Translations under genes and position numbers: made by a program
In this document: positions 14,973 through 23,934 of the stretch, in pieces
Layout: each line of letters begins with the position of its first letter
Position numbering within the stretch: the first letter of the stretch is position 1
NCBI GenBank assembly: GCA_028712895.1
Contig: JAQTPL010000011.1
Location: 1-50,377, forward strand
Direction of reading: 5' to 3'
Length of the DNA stretch: 50,377 bases
Origin: a bacterium
GTDB lineage: Bacteria; CAYTYR01; UBA6262
The notes under the pieces: model-generated
Told to the model about the DNA's origin: nothing
Database searches by the model: none
The model's input: the letters and a program-made list of their open reading frames with translations, nothing else

Positions 14973-15578
14973 ATGAAAATAGTCAAAATAGATCCTGCCA
15001 GGATTAACCAATCTTTCATTGCTAAAGCTGTCCAGAAGATAAAAAAAGGTGGGGTGGTGATATTGCCCACTGATACCGTGTATGGGATTGGCTGCCTGGC
15101 AGATAGCCTGAAAGGCATTAGGCGTATTTATCGTATTAAAAAAAGGAATAAGAAAAAACCGTTACCTATATTGATAGGCTCGTTGCGCCAGATAACAGGT
15201 CTGCGACTGATCCTGACTCGGGAAACTAAAATATTAATAAAAAATTATTGGCCCGGGCCAGTAACCCTGATCGTGCCTACTACTGCCGGTGGATCAGTTG
15301 GCCTGAGAATGCCGCAACATCCCGTAGCTTTAGCCTTGTTGAAGAAAGCCGGGCCCATGGCTGTAACCAGCGTTAATTTCAGCGGCAAGGCTAGCGCCAG
15401 GAAGGTAGCAGAAATACCAGCTAAAATTGTTCTGGCTGCAGATTTTATCATTGATAGCGGTACTTGTCCATTAGCTATTGAATCAACAGTAGTTGATATG
15501 ACTGGCCGGCAAATAAGAATCCTGCGGCACGGATATATCAGCCAGAAAGAGATCATGAAGGCTATAAAAGATGTATAA
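14973..15578 (+). CDS. tsaC: threonylcarbamoyl-AMP synthase (TsaC/Sua5/YrdC)
   Basis: A 201-residue YrdC-domain protein that makes threonylcarbamoyl-AMP from Thr, bicarbonate and ATP for t6A37 modification of ANN-decoding tRNAs. The family motifs are GGVVILPTDTVYGIGC, KKRNKKKPLPILI, YWPGPVTLIV, VGLRMPQHP and the VTSVNFSG segment. The length fits the short TsaC form without the Sua5 C-terminal domain. Its end overlaps the next gene's start by 8 bases. This TsaC-phosphatase-glyA order recurs in many bacteria. Confidence 0.93.
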   Translation: MKIVKIDPARINQSFIAKAVQKIKKGGVVILPTDTVYGIGCLADSLKGIRRIYRIKKRNKKKPLPILIGSLRQITGLRLILTRETKILIKNYWPGPVTLIVPTTAGGSVGLRMPQHPVALALLKKAGPMAVTSVNFSGKASARKVAEIPAKIVLAADFIIDSGTCPLAIESTVVDMTGRQIRILRHGYISQKEIMKAIKDV

Positions 15579-16041
15579 AAAAATATTATTTGTTTGTACC
15601 GGCAATGTCTGTCGTAGTGCCATGGCTGAAGCCATGTGCAAGAAAATGCTCAAGAACTTAGGCTTAAAAGGCATAAAAGTATGGTCCCGGGGGCTGGCTG
15701 GATCTAGAATGCTCAGAGTCCCTGATGAAGTAGTGCAATTAATGGCTGAAGAGAGCTGCCGCCTGGATCTAGACATCCATGTTTCTGCCCCATTGACAGT
15801 CAGGGACCTGTCCCGGGCCGATTTAGTCCTGGTTATGGAAGATTATCATAAAGAGAAAATTGTCGCTGATTTTCCGGCTGTTGCGGACAAGGTTTTCCTG
15901 TTAAAACAGTTTGCCGGAGCTGGTGACGGTGATGTTGAAGACCCGATCGGGATGGAAGAAAAAGATTATCGCGCCTGCAAAGATGAAATTAAAGGTTATT
16001 TGCAAACTCTGATAATAAAACTACAGGAACAAAGGAGTTAA
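15571..16041 (+). CDS. low-molecular-weight protein-tyrosine/arginine phosphatase family protein
   Basis: A 156-residue LMW-PTP-fold protein. The phosphate loop is C9-TGNVC-R15-S near the N-terminus ([13 protein letters not shown]), and the general acid lies in VEDPIG near residue 132. Related proteins are YwlE (arginine phosphatase) and Wzb/Etp (tyrosine phosphatases). The Thr after the catalytic Cys (C-T-G-N) is also seen in YwlE, so an arginine phosphatase is possible, but this is a hint only. The start overlaps tsaC and the stop lies 2 bases before glyA, so the three are one unit. Confidence 0.9.
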   Translation: MYKKILFVCTGNVCRSAMAEAMCKKMLKNLGLKGIKVWSRGLAGSRMLRVPDEVVQLMAEESCRLDLDIHVSAPLTVRDLSRADLVLVMEDYHKEKIVADFPAVADKVFLLKQFAGAGDGDVEDPIGMEEKDYRACKDEIKGYLQTLIIKLQEQRS

Positions 16042-16043
16042 CC

Positions 16044-17297
16044 ATGTCCTACGTTAAAAAAATCGATCCAGAGCTTTATGACGCTATACTAAAAGAAACT
16101 GAGCGGGAAGCTTATACCCTGGAGCTGATTCCCAGCGAAAACATTGTCAGTGAAGCTGTCTTGGAAGCGCAAGGCGGAGTAATGACCAATAAGTATGCTG
16201 AAGGCTATCCTGGGAAGCGGTATTATGGCGGCTGCGACTATGTCGATGTGGCGGAAAAGCTGGCCCAGGAAAGAGCCAAACAGCTCTTTGGCTGCGAACA
16301 TGTGAATGTCCAGCCGCATTGTGGTACTTCGGCTAACTTAGCTGTTTATCTTACGGTCCTTAACATCGGTGATACGATCATGGGCATGGATCTGTCTTGC
16401 GGCGGACATCTGTCACATGGGCATCCCCTTAATTTTAGCGGGAAATTCTATAAGATCGTGCCCTATGGGGTCACCACAGATACTGAAACCATAGATTATG
16501 ACCAGATGAGGAAACTAGCCCTGGAGCATAAACCAAAAATCATTGTTACCGGCGCCAGCGCCTATTCCAGGACCATAGATTTCAAAAGAGTAAAAGAGAT
16601 CGCTGATGAAGTGGGAGCCTACCATATGGCTGATATTGCCCATATCGCCGGACTGGTAGCTGCCAGCCTGCACCCATCCCCGGTTCCGTACGCTGATTTT
16701 GTCACCACGACTACTCATAAAACTCTGCGCGGGCCGCGGGGCGGTATGGTCATGTGCAAAGAAAAGTTTGCCAAGGACCTGGACCGGATAGTCTTTCCGG
16801 GAATTCAGGGTGGCCCCTTGATGCATGTCATTGCGGCCAAAGCCGTAGCTTTTAAAGAAGCTCTGGGAGATGGTTTTAAAACTTATCAGAAGCAGATCGT
16901 GGCCAATGCCCAGGAACTGGCTAAAGCCCTGCAAAATGAAGGATTCAGGATCGTCAGCGGCGGGACAGACAATCACCTCATGCTGGTAGACCTGCGTTCT
17001 AAAAAAACTACCGGCAAGATCGGCCAGGAAGCTTTAGACAAAGCCGGTATTACCGTTAATAAAAATACTATTCCGTATGATCCGGAAAAACCTTTCATTG
17101 CCAGCGGTATCAGGGTGGGCACCCCGTCTATCACCTCTCGGGGTATGAAAGAAAAGGAAATGACCCAGATAGCCAAATGGATAAACCAGGCGCTCTTTGC
17201 TCATGATAATGATGCTGTGCTAGCCAAGATTAAAGCTGACGTTAAGCAACTATGCCTGAAGTTTCCTATTTACGGAGAGAGACTCGGTGATCGGTAA
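16044..17297 (+). CDS. glyA: serine hydroxymethyltransferase
   Basis: A 417-residue PLP enzyme interconverting serine and glycine and charging tetrahydrofolate with one-carbon units. Landmarks are [49 protein letters not shown], the PLP lysine K226 in [14 protein letters not shown], and [12 protein letters not shown]. The length is normal. AAAGGAG precedes the ATG. The stop codon lies inside the left arm of an imperfect inverted repeat (17292-17351). Confidence 0.97.
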   Translation: MSYVKKIDPELYDAILKETEREAYTLELIPSENIVSEAVLEAQGGVMTNKYAEGYPGKRYYGGCDYVDVAEKLAQERAKQLFGCEHVNVQPHCGTSANLAVYLTVLNIGDTIMGMDLSCGGHLSHGHPLNFSGKFYKIVPYGVTTDTETIDYDQMRKLALEHKPKIIVTGASAYSRTIDFKRVKEIADEVGAYHMADIAHIAGLVAASLHPSPVPYADFVTTTTHKTLRGPRGGMVMCKEKFAKDLDRIVFPGIQGGPLMHVIAAKAVAFKEALGDGFKTYQKQIVANAQELAKALQNEGFRIVSGGTDNHLMLVDLRSKKTTGKIGQEALDKAGITVNKNTIPYDPEKPFIASGIRVGTPSITSRGMKEKEMTQIAKWINQALFAHDNDAVLAKIKADVKQLCLKFPIYGERLGDR

Positions 17298-17351
17298 ACG
17301 GATACGAAACCCGAAAAGAAAGATTTTATCGGGCCTCGTTACCGTACACCG
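17292..17351. repeat. imperfect inverted repeat between glyA and the WecA-like gene
   Basis: The left arm 17292-17314 and the reverse complement of the right arm 17329-17351 agree at about 17 of 23 positions, with CCCGA/TCGGG at the inner ends. The left arm includes the glyA stop codon. Confidence 0.6.
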
Positions 17352-17375
17352 TATAACGAGATAAAGAGGTAACTA

Positions 17376-18416
17376 TTGAACGCGAAGATGGGTTCGATCA
17401 TTTATGCTGTTTTTTTTATTGCCCTGGCTTTAAGCTGGCTGATCACGCCTTATATTATCCGCCTAGCTACCCGGCTAAACGTAATGGACAACCCTGAGCA
17501 CAGAAAAATACACAAAACGCCTATTCCCCGCTGGGGCGGCTTAGGAATATTTATCGCTTTTACTTTGGCCGTGCTATTGTGCTGGCTTATTTTCCCTTAT
17601 TTCAGGCGCTTGGCCCTTTTTGCCACCTCGAAATTCTCGATGAGCTCACAAATAATCGGCATCCTGGTAGGCGGGGCTATCCTGATCATTATTGGTACTA
17701 TAGATGATAAGTATGGATTGCCGGCGATAGCGAAATTATTCGGTCAAATACTGGTAGTCCTAGTCCTGATCAATTACGGGATCAAGATCAACGGTTTTGC
17801 TGTGCCTTTTTTTGATTTTTTGCCTTTCAAGTCTATCCTGATTACCCAACTGGTGACTGTATCCTGGTTCTTGCTGTTTATTAATAGTGTAAACTTCAGT
17901 GATGGCTTGGATGGATTAGCGTGCGGCATTGTCGCTATTTCCTCTTTCACCTTTCTGGCGATATCAGTGCTGATGTGGGGCAGCCAGAAAATCCTGGTAG
18001 TACAGAACCTGAAACTTGCCGCGATCCTTTCGGCTGCTCTAGCCGGGTCCTGCCTCGGTTTTTTGCGCTACAATTTCTTCCCGGCAAAAATATTTATGGG
18101 TGATACCGGCAGTATGTTCCTGGGATTTATGTTGGCAGTTATTACGGTTATTGGTACGTTAAAGACCACTGCGGTCATTGCCTTGTTTATCCCAATGCTG
18201 GCTTTGGGACTGCCGCTGATAGATATTAGCCTGACTGTCTGGCGGCGCTGGCATAGTAAGGCTCCGATGTTTACTTCTGACCGGCAGCATTTGCATCATC
18301 GGCTCCTGGGCAAGGGGTGGACCCAGCGCGAAATAGTGTTGTTAAGTTATGTCTTGAGCGGGATACTGGGTATTTTTGCCATACTCTTGACCATCTATAA
18401 AGGAGTGACCCATTGA
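17376..18416 (+). CDS. undecaprenyl-phosphate N-acetylhexosamine-1-phosphate transferase (WecA/TagO family)
   Basis: A 346-residue membrane protein of the MraY/WecA superfamily, with about ten hydrophobic helices. It transfers a sugar phosphate from a UDP-sugar to undecaprenyl phosphate, starting surface polysaccharide synthesis. Motifs are PRWGGLGIF, the IDDKYGLPA aspartates, NSVNFSDGLDGLA, FMGDTGSMFLGF and DRQHLHHRLL. The His-rich last motif separates the WecA/TagO group from MraY. The TTG at 17376 is accepted because GAGGT (17366-17370) is well spaced; ATG 17388 is an alternative. wecB overlaps its end, supporting a UDP-GlcNAc/ManNAc pathway. Confidence 0.92.
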   Translation: MNAKMGSIIYAVFFIALALSWLITPYIIRLATRLNVMDNPEHRKIHKTPIPRWGGLGIFIAFTLAVLLCWLIFPYFRRLALFATSKFSMSSQIIGILVGGAILIIIGTIDDKYGLPAIAKLFGQILVVLVLINYGIKINGFAVPFFDFLPFKSILITQLVTVSWFLLFINSVNFSDGLDGLACGIVAISSFTFLAISVLMWGSQKILVVQNLKLAAILSAALAGSCLGFLRYNFFPAKIFMGDTGSMFLGFMLAVITVIGTLKTTAVIALFIPMLALGLPLIDISLTVWRRWHSKAPMFTSDRQHLHHRLLGKGWTQREIVLLSYVLSGILGIFAILLTIYKGVTH

Positions 18417-19531
18417 TCAAAGTCATAGCTGTGTTCGGCACCAGGCCGGAAGCTATTAAAATGGCCCCTGTCATTCATCAACTTAAAATGCAAAAATCAA
18501 AATTCAAAACTGTGGTCTGTGTTACGGCACAGCACCGGCAGATGCTGGACCAGGTATTGAAAATATTCCGCCTTAAATGTGACTATGACCTGAACATCAT
18601 GCAAAAGGCCCAGAGTCTTTACCAGATCACCACCAATGGATTGCTGAAACTAGAAGAGATCTTTAAGAAAGAAAAACCGCATATCGTACTAGTACATGGA
18701 GATACGACAACCACCCTGGTGGCGGCGCTGGCCGCATTCTATGAAAAGATCCCGGTAGGGCATGTTGAAGCAGGCTTGCGTTCTTTTGATAAATTCAATC
18801 CCTTTCCTGAAGAAATAAACCGGCGTATAGCTGATGTACTGGCTGACCTTTACTTTGCGCCGACCCCGCTGAGCGCCCGGAACCTGAAAAGAGAAGGGAT
18901 CCTGGATAAAAATATTTATGTTACCGGCAATACCGTGATTGACGCGCTATTAATGGCCCTCAAAGCTCCCTACCAGGCAAAAAGCAGGCAGCTTAAGTCC
19001 CTGGCTGCCGGGAAAAAAATCATCCTGGTAACCGTGCACCGGCGCGAGAACTGGGGGACGCCGCTAAAAAATATCTGTACTGCCTTGGCCCAGATCGCGG
19101 ACCGTTACCCTGATGTGCAGATCATCTACCCGGTGCATCTCAATCCGCAGGTCAAGAATGTTGTTTACGCCGGTTTGACCGGCCGGGCAAATATATTGCT
19201 CTGCGAGCCGCTGGATTATCTTGATTTTGTGCACGTCATGAAGAGATCATATATGGTGGTGACTGATTCCGGCGGTTTACAGGAAGAAGCGCCGTCCCTG
19301 GGCAAACCAGTGCTGGTCTTGCGTCAGGTAACAGAACGGCCGGAAGCAGTGAAAGCCGGGACAGTGAGAGTAATTGGCACTGCTACCAAAGCCATATACC
19401 AGGAAATATCCAGACTGCTCTCTTCTAAACCTGCCTATCAGAAAATGGCCAATGCCGTCAACCCATACGGGGATGGCCGGGCTAGTGAACGGATCGCTAA
19501 AGCTATCCTGCAGTATTTTCATAATAAATAG
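18413..19531 (+). CDS. wecB: UDP-N-acetylglucosamine 2-epimerase (non-hydrolysing)
   Basis: A 372-residue enzyme converting UDP-GlcNAc to UDP-ManNAc for surface polysaccharide precursors. Motifs are VFGTRPEAIKMAPV, TAQHRQMLDQ, VHGDTTTTLVAAL, VEAGLRSFDKFNPFPEEINRR, TVHRRENWG, and TDSGGLQEEAPSLGKPVLVLR, all as in the family. The TTG start overlaps the stop of the WecA-like gene by 4 bases. The pair suggests a lipid-linked ManNAc- or GlcNAc-containing glycan. Confidence 0.95.
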   Translation: MIKVIAVFGTRPEAIKMAPVIHQLKMQKSKFKTVVCVTAQHRQMLDQVLKIFRLKCDYDLNIMQKAQSLYQITTNGLLKLEEIFKKEKPHIVLVHGDTTTTLVAALAAFYEKIPVGHVEAGLRSFDKFNPFPEEINRRIADVLADLYFAPTPLSARNLKREGILDKNIYVTGNTVIDALLMALKAPYQAKSRQLKSLAAGKKIILVTVHRRENWGTPLKNICTALAQIADRYPDVQIIYPVHLNPQVKNVVYAGLTGRANILLCEPLDYLDFVHVMKRSYMVVTDSGGLQEEAPSLGKPVLVLRQVTERPEAVKAGTVRVIGTATKAIYQEISRLLSSKPAYQKMANAVNPYGDGRASERIAKAILQYFHNK

Positions 19532-19542
19532 GATCACACTCG

Positions 19543-20562
19543 ATGAAAAAGATACTCATTATTTCTATACTACTATTTGCCGGCTGTATTTCCGTGGTTG
19601 ATGTTGGCCCGCCAGGTACACAGCCAGTTAAGCCTTTGCCCAAGACGGCCGGAGGATTGCCGTTCTTGAGCCAGGCCATATTTGTCAATACGAATACTTT
19701 TTCCTGGTCTGACCTGCAAGGCAAGAAAATACTGATCGCTTTTTTTGATTTTAATAATAATGATGAAAACCAGCTGATCCCGTCATTGAATAATTGGTAC
19801 AGGCAATATAACCGGCGTAATGTGGAAATAGTGGGCATTCATGTCCCGGCTGAAAGGGAATTTTTTTCACTGGCAAAATTGCGCAAGACTATCGCCGCCA
19901 AGCGGATAAAATTCCCGGTCATCGTGGATAGCGATCATCTGATCTGGGCCGGTTTAGAGAGGTATGACCTGGTACGGGTTGATGCCCTGGGATTTATCCA
20001 GCAAAAATATGCCGAGCCCATTGATCCCTTGCAAGTAACCGCCGACCTGGAAAACCAGGTGAAACAAGAACGGGGTGCCGCGGCTATTCTTGAACCGGAT
20101 ATCCTGTGCGGTGCGGAAAAGGGCAAGATCGGCAATAGCGCTGATATGCATGCCTATGTTCCCTTTACATTTACGCAGGCCGGCAATATTCCTGTAGCCG
20201 GAGTAACTTATTTGAATGGGGTATGGACTGCCCGGCAGAAAAGCTATTTCTATGAAGGTCCTGCCGGGGAATCATCTATAGCGTTCCGGTTCTACTCGCC
20301 AAACGTCAGTATCCTGGCCCAAAGAGGCAGGGTAAAAGTTATCCTGGATGACCGGCCAATCTCCCCATCTTACCAGGGAGAAGATATAATTACAGATGGA
20401 TCTGGGAATACCTACGTTCAAGTCAGCGCTAAGCGGTTATATAATGTGGCCAGGGATCTACCCTGGCCAGCTACTCCTTATACCATTAAATTATATCCCG
20501 AGGGAGAATTTGAAATTTTCAGGATCCTGTTCCCTATAGGAGACAATTGGAAGTTACAATAA
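19543..20562 (+). CDS. thioredoxin-fold lipoprotein without catalytic cysteines
   Basis: A 339-residue lipoprotein: lipobox LLFAGC puts lipidation at C15. Residues about 45-190 look like a TlpA/AhpC-type thioredoxin fold (FSWSDLQGKKILIAFFDFN, VEIVGIHVPAE, KFPVIVDSD). The position where WCxxC would stand reads FFDFNNNDEN, so no redox pair is present. Residues about 200-339 (VTYLNGVW, SSIAFRFYSPNVSILAQ, KVILDDRPI, YTIKLYPEGEFEIFRI) resemble the beta domain that follows thioredoxin in DipZ-like proteins. A binding or structural role is more likely than disulfide exchange. It is followed directly by the ATPase gene with no gap. Confidence 0.8.
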   Translation: MKKILIISILLFAGCISVVDVGPPGTQPVKPLPKTAGGLPFLSQAIFVNTNTFSWSDLQGKKILIAFFDFNNNDENQLIPSLNNWYRQYNRRNVEIVGIHVPAEREFFSLAKLRKTIAAKRIKFPVIVDSDHLIWAGLERYDLVRVDALGFIQQKYAEPIDPLQVTADLENQVKQERGAAAILEPDILCGAEKGKIGNSADMHAYVPFTFTQAGNIPVAGVTYLNGVWTARQKSYFYEGPAGESSIAFRFYSPNVSILAQRGRVKVILDDRPISPSYQGEDIITDGSGNTYVQVSAKRLYNVARDLPWPATPYTIKLYPEGEFEIFRILFPIGDNWKLQ

Positions 20563-22266
20563 ATGGGCACAAAAAAAAGCCGGGAAATAATAAATATTGA
20601 AAAGGCTTCCTTTACCTATCGTAGTGCTCTTGCTCCAGCTTTAAAAAAAATTGCCTTTAAGGTCAAACCAGGTGAAGTTATCGGCATAATGGGGCCGACC
20701 GGAGCTGGCAAGTCTACGCTGGGCCTGCTGCTTAATGGCATTATTCCTCATTTTGTGCCTGGTATTTTAACAGGCCAGGTTTTGATCGACGGCAAAGACA
20801 CAGCTAAATTAGAGCCGCGTGAACTGGCTGGCACGGTCGGAGTGGTATTCCAGGATTTTGAAACACAATTATTTACGACCAGCGTGGAACTGGAAGTGGC
20901 TTTTGGCCCGGAGAATCTATGCCTGCCGGTAGATACCATTAGAAAGAGGGTCCATGATTACCTTGATCTTGTTGGTCTTCCTGGCCAGGAAAAAAAGGAA
21001 CCGGCAAATCTTTCCGGCGGGGAGAAACAGCGTTTAGCCATCGCCTCTATATTAGCGATGGAGCCAGCAGTCTTATATCTGGATGAGCCAACTACTGACC
21101 TGGATCCAGCCGGCAAAAAAGAAATACTTTCCCTGATCCGGATCCTGCAGAAGAAAAGGAATACGACCTTGCTGCTCGTGGAGCACGAAACTGAACAAAT
21201 TCTTGCCTGCGATCAAGTCATCATTCTAAAGGCAGGTGAAGTCATTACCTCTGGTCCAGCCAGGGAAGTCCTTTGCCAGAACCAGGCTGTAGAGCAGCTT
21301 GGTATTAAGCCATTACAAGTCAGTGAAGTATTTGCCGATGTGCCTGAGCTCGAGAGGCCGTTAACTCTGGCAGAAGGAATAGGGTATTTAAAACAGCAAA
21401 AGTATTATTGCGACGAGAATAAATACAGGAGTTTCATTCAGCATGATCAGCGGGAGTATGGCCCGGTATTAATAGAACTGGAAAAGGTTGGTTTCAGCTA
21501 TGGTGATGTTCCGGCTTTAACTGATATAAATTTTTCGGTCAGGAAGGGTGAGTTTATCGCTATCCTGGGACAGAATGGCAGCAGCAAAACTACCCTGCTC
21601 AAACAGTTGAACGGGTTACTAGCGCCAGGACAGGGGATAGTGCGGATCAACGGCCGGGACACAAAAAAACATCATCCTGTTACTTTCAGCAGTGAAGTGG
21701 GGTATGTTTTCCAGAATCCAGACCATCAGATAATCATGGAAACAGTGTATGATGATGTAGCCTTTGGCCTGCGCTTTAATAAAGTGCCGGAAACTGATGT
21801 ACAAAAGAGAGTTCAGGAAACATTAGCAGCAGTAGGATTAACTGGCCTGGAAAAGCATGATCCATTTACTTTAACCAAAGGGCAGCGGCAGCAGGTAGCA
21901 GTAGCGGCAGTCTTGGCTAACCGTCCGGATATCCTGGTTTTTGATGAGCCGACTACCGGGTTGGACTACCAGGAATTGCGCCGCCTGATGGAGTTGATCA
22001 ATAAACTCAACCAGGCAGGACACACTATTATCATGGTTACCCATTGTATGTGGATCGCTGCTGAATATGCCCAGCGGGTGGTGATTATGGACCACGGACA
22101 GATAGTAGTGGATGGCCCGACCAGGGAAATATTTACTCAGGCTGATACATTGCAAGCCTGTCAATTGGCACTGCCGCCGGTGACGCTTTTAGCCCAGCAA
22201 TTAGGCAAGACTGTACTTTCTGTGGTTGAGTTCAAGGAATGCTTCAGTAGAGGCAATGCCACATGA
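20563..22266 (+). CDS. fused double ATPase of an ECF-type (EcfA/CbiO) transporter
   Basis: A 567-residue protein with two ABC ATPase domains. Domain 1 has Walker A GPTGAGKS (44-51), signature LSGGE (150-154) and Walker B LYLDEP (171-176). Domain 2 has GQNGSSKT (336-343), signature LTKGQ (437-441) and LVFDEP (458-463). KG-type second signatures are normal in CbiO/YkoD-like proteins. The Ser341 where Gly is expected in Walker A of domain 2 is unusual. Such fused EcfAA' proteins drive vitamin or metal uptake with EcfT and a substrate-binding S component. Neither EcfT nor an S component is adjacent, so the substrate is unknown. It starts 1 base after the lipoprotein's stop. Confidence 0.9.
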   Translation: MGTKKSREIINIEKASFTYRSALAPALKKIAFKVKPGEVIGIMGPTGAGKSTLGLLLNGIIPHFVPGILTGQVLIDGKDTAKLEPRELAGTVGVVFQDFETQLFTTSVELEVAFGPENLCLPVDTIRKRVHDYLDLVGLPGQEKKEPANLSGGEKQRLAIASILAMEPAVLYLDEPTTDLDPAGKKEILSLIRILQKKRNTTLLLVEHETEQILACDQVIILKAGEVITSGPAREVLCQNQAVEQLGIKPLQVSEVFADVPELERPLTLAEGIGYLKQQKYYCDENKYRSFIQHDQREYGPVLIELEKVGFSYGDVPALTDINFSVRKGEFIAILGQNGSSKTTLLKQLNGLLAPGQGIVRINGRDTKKHHPVTFSSEVGYVFQNPDHQIIMETVYDDVAFGLRFNKVPETDVQKRVQETLAAVGLTGLEKHDPFTLTKGQRQQVAVAAVLANRPDILVFDEPTTGLDYQELRRLMELINKLNQAGHTIIMVTHCMWIAAEYAQRVVIMDHGQIVVDGPTREIFTQADTLQACQLALPPVTLLAQQLGKTVLSVVEFKECFSRGNAT

Positions 22267-22267
22267 C

Positions 22268-22341
22268 AAATTCTACCGTTCCTGCGGAATTTATTCTAAA
22301 TTTAGCATAAGCGAAGCGGTGTAATTTAGAATTTAGCATTT
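22268..22341. repeat. dispersed intergenic repeat, copy 1
   Basis: It contains CGTTCCTGCGGAA, TTATT, AAATTTAG, AGCGAAGCG and TTTAGAATTTAG in order, shared with the element at 48358-48470. Left and right halves are imperfect inverted copies (AAATT-x-x-ACCG...CGGTGTAATTT). Confidence 0.7.
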
Positions 22342-22371
22342 GCTTTTTCAAAAAAAAGGGGGTATAATATA

Positions 22372-22674
22372 ATGGTTGAAGAAAAGAAACCAGCTGAAAA
22401 CCAGCTGCAGGTAGAATTAGACGATCAAACTGCCCAGGGTGCTTATAGCAACCTGGCTTTAATCACTCATAACGAGACTGAATTTGTGTTGGACTTCATA
22501 TTTGTCCAGCCGCAACAACCCAAAGCTAAGGTAAGAGCCAGGGTAATTTCCTCCCCGGCCCATATCAGACGGTTCCTGGATGCGCTGACAGATAACATAA
22601 AGAAATATGAGCAGAAATTCGGCGAAATAAAACCCATGGTTACACCTGATGACCGTAGCCGGATGATACACTAA
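22372..22674 (+). CDS. DUF3467 family protein
   Basis: A 100-residue cytoplasmic protein with no signal peptide. The core (GAYSNLALITHNETEFVLDF, then FVQPQQPKAKVRARVISSPAH, then RRFLDALTDNIKKYEQKFG) fits the DUF3467 family, short bacterial proteins with no experimentally known role. The Shine-Dalgarno AGGGGGT (22357-22363) precedes the ATG. It sits alone between two repeat-bearing spacers and has no obvious partner. Confidence 0.85.
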   Translation: MVEEKKPAENQLQVELDDQTAQGAYSNLALITHNETEFVLDFIFVQPQQPKAKVRARVISSPAHIRRFLDALTDNIKKYEQKFGEIKPMVTPDDRSRMIH

Positions 22675-22710
22675 GCAGTCAACGCGAAATACAGTATTAG
22701 GGCGAAGGTT

Positions 22711-22804
22711 GTAGAAGTAGGTATGGAAGTAGGTCTGAAGTTTATGGTTTAGTCTAACGCCTATAGACTTAAGACTAAACTTACTTCCAAAACTTACACC
22801 TACT
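22711..22804. repeat. imperfect inverted repeat with gtaggt/ggaagtag words
   Basis: Left part 22711-22757 (GTAGAAGTAGG, GGAAGTAGG, GGTTTAGTCT) and right part 22763-22804 (AAGACTAAAC, TTACTTCC, TTACACCTAC) are approximate reverse complements. It fills most of the spacer before the outer-membrane-like gene. Confidence 0.6.
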
Positions 22805-22832
22805 AACTGTTCATTATTAAAAGGAGGTTTAC

Positions 22833-23627
22833 ATGAAAAAACTATTACTTTTGACGGGTTTAACAATATTACTTATGGCACAGGTTGTATTGGCGGCGCC
22901 TACGGAGCAAGGCGTGTTGGACCTGCTTGACGTCATTAATAAGCCGTTAAATGGAGTCGTTTCCACCGGTCTGGTAGGCGGCGAACCGCTGCCTGGTTTG
23001 CCGAATTTTACCGTCGGTACCGGCGTAGCTGCTTATAAAGTTGATTATAAAGATATTAATACCGGCGAATCCAAGAGCACGTATTTCCCGACAGTTTTTG
23101 CTACTGCCCGTCTTGGTTTGTTTGGGGGATTTTCACTGCCTGCGGTCAGCGGCATCGGGTCACTGGCTATCGGTGCGCGGCTGGGAGCTATTACTGCCGG
23201 GCCAGAACATAGTGTGACGGTGACCGGAGGGGAAGTGAGAGTCGGGCTACTGAATGACAGCCTAAGCACGCCTGGCGTGAGCGTCAGCTTCACATATAAC
23301 CAGGTATCAGATATCAAATTTGGCAAAGATAGCGATGATGCCCAGGCTACTATTAAAGCTCATAATATGGGTGTTAAAGCTGTGGTGCAGAAAGAGCTGC
23401 TTATTTTTACGCCCTATGCCGGTATTGGCCAGGAGAAATTCAGTACCGAAGCCACGTATAGGATAGATTCCCTGGGCCTTAATAAGTCCTGGGATAAGGA
23501 TAGTACAGAGACCCGCTTCCTGGCCGGCGTGGAAGTATCACCGGTTCCGTTTTTCCGGCTGGGAGTTGAATATAATAACGTGGGCGGTGACTCAGCCTAC
23601 GCGCTCAGCCTTCGCTTCAAGCTCTAA
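22833..23627 (+). CDS. secreted outer-membrane beta-barrel-like protein
   Basis: A 264-residue protein with signal peptide (MKKLLLLTGLTILLMAQVVLAAP) and a mature part of alternating Gly-rich strands: TVGTGVAAYKVDYKD, FGGFSLPAVSGIGSLAIGARLG, VTVTGGEVRVGLL, and the terminal YALSLRFKL. The ending of alternating hydrophobic residues suits an outer-membrane barrel, though the last residue is Leu rather than Phe. Function is not recognised. AGGAGG precedes the ATG. A promoter for secE follows, so it is a separate unit from the ribosomal cluster. Confidence 0.78.
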   Translation: MKKLLLLTGLTILLMAQVVLAAPTEQGVLDLLDVINKPLNGVVSTGLVGGEPLPGLPNFTVGTGVAAYKVDYKDINTGESKSTYFPTVFATARLGLFGGFSLPAVSGIGSLAIGARLGAITAGPEHSVTVTGGEVRVGLLNDSLSTPGVSVSFTYNQVSDIKFGKDSDDAQATIKAHNMGVKAVVQKELLIFTPYAGIGQEKFSTEATYRIDSLGLNKSWDKDSTETRFLAGVEVSPVPFFRLGVEYNNVGGDSAYALSLRFKL

Positions 23628-23657
23628 TCTTTGTAATCGCTTTTTCAAAAAAAACGC

Positions 23658-23686
23658 TTGACAAATATTTCACTATGCTATATATA
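23658..23686 (+). promoter_or_regulatory. promoter of secE-nusG-rplK-rplA
   Basis: TTGACA (23658-23663), 17 bases and TATATA (23681-23686), preceded by TATGC. No rpmG or trnW, often found before secE, is present. Confidence 0.75.
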
Positions 23687-23721
23687 TATTAGATTGTATT
23701 AACTTAAAATACGGGAAATCT

Positions 23722-23919
23722 ATGAATGCTAAGCAGATTCTGGAAAAAGTAAAGCAATTCTTCAGAGAAGTAACCGCTGAAGGCAAAAAAGTATCGTGGC
23801 CATCAAAACAGGAATTTGTCGGGGCTACGGTAGTAGTTATTTTTGCGATACTGGTTCTTTCAATGTTTATCGGGCTGGTAGATTTTGTTCTTTCCAGGTT
23901 GTTTGGCCTGATTATGTAA
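23722..23919 (+). CDS. secE: preprotein translocase subunit SecE
   Basis: A 65-residue short-form SecE with one C-terminal membrane helix (VVVIFAILVLSMFIGLVDFVLS). The conserved amphipathic helix before it reads FFREVTAEGKKVSWPSKQEFVGAT, including the K-V-x-W-P signature. It clamps SecY in the SecYEG channel. It lies 15 bases upstream of nusG, as in most bacteria, and its promoter is at 23658-23686. Confidence 0.95.
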   Translation: MNAKQILEKVKQFFREVTAEGKKVSWPSKQEFVGATVVVIFAILVLSMFIGLVDFVLSRLFGLIM

Positions 23920-23934
23920 AGGTAAGGGTTGATA

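Noticed and set aside
22340-22368. TTGCTT-17-TATAAT promoter-like pair before the DUF3467 gene
   Set aside because: The -10 lies only 3 bases before the ATG and overlaps the Shine-Dalgarno, so it would give a leaderless message. The AGGGGGT ribosome site explains the bases better.
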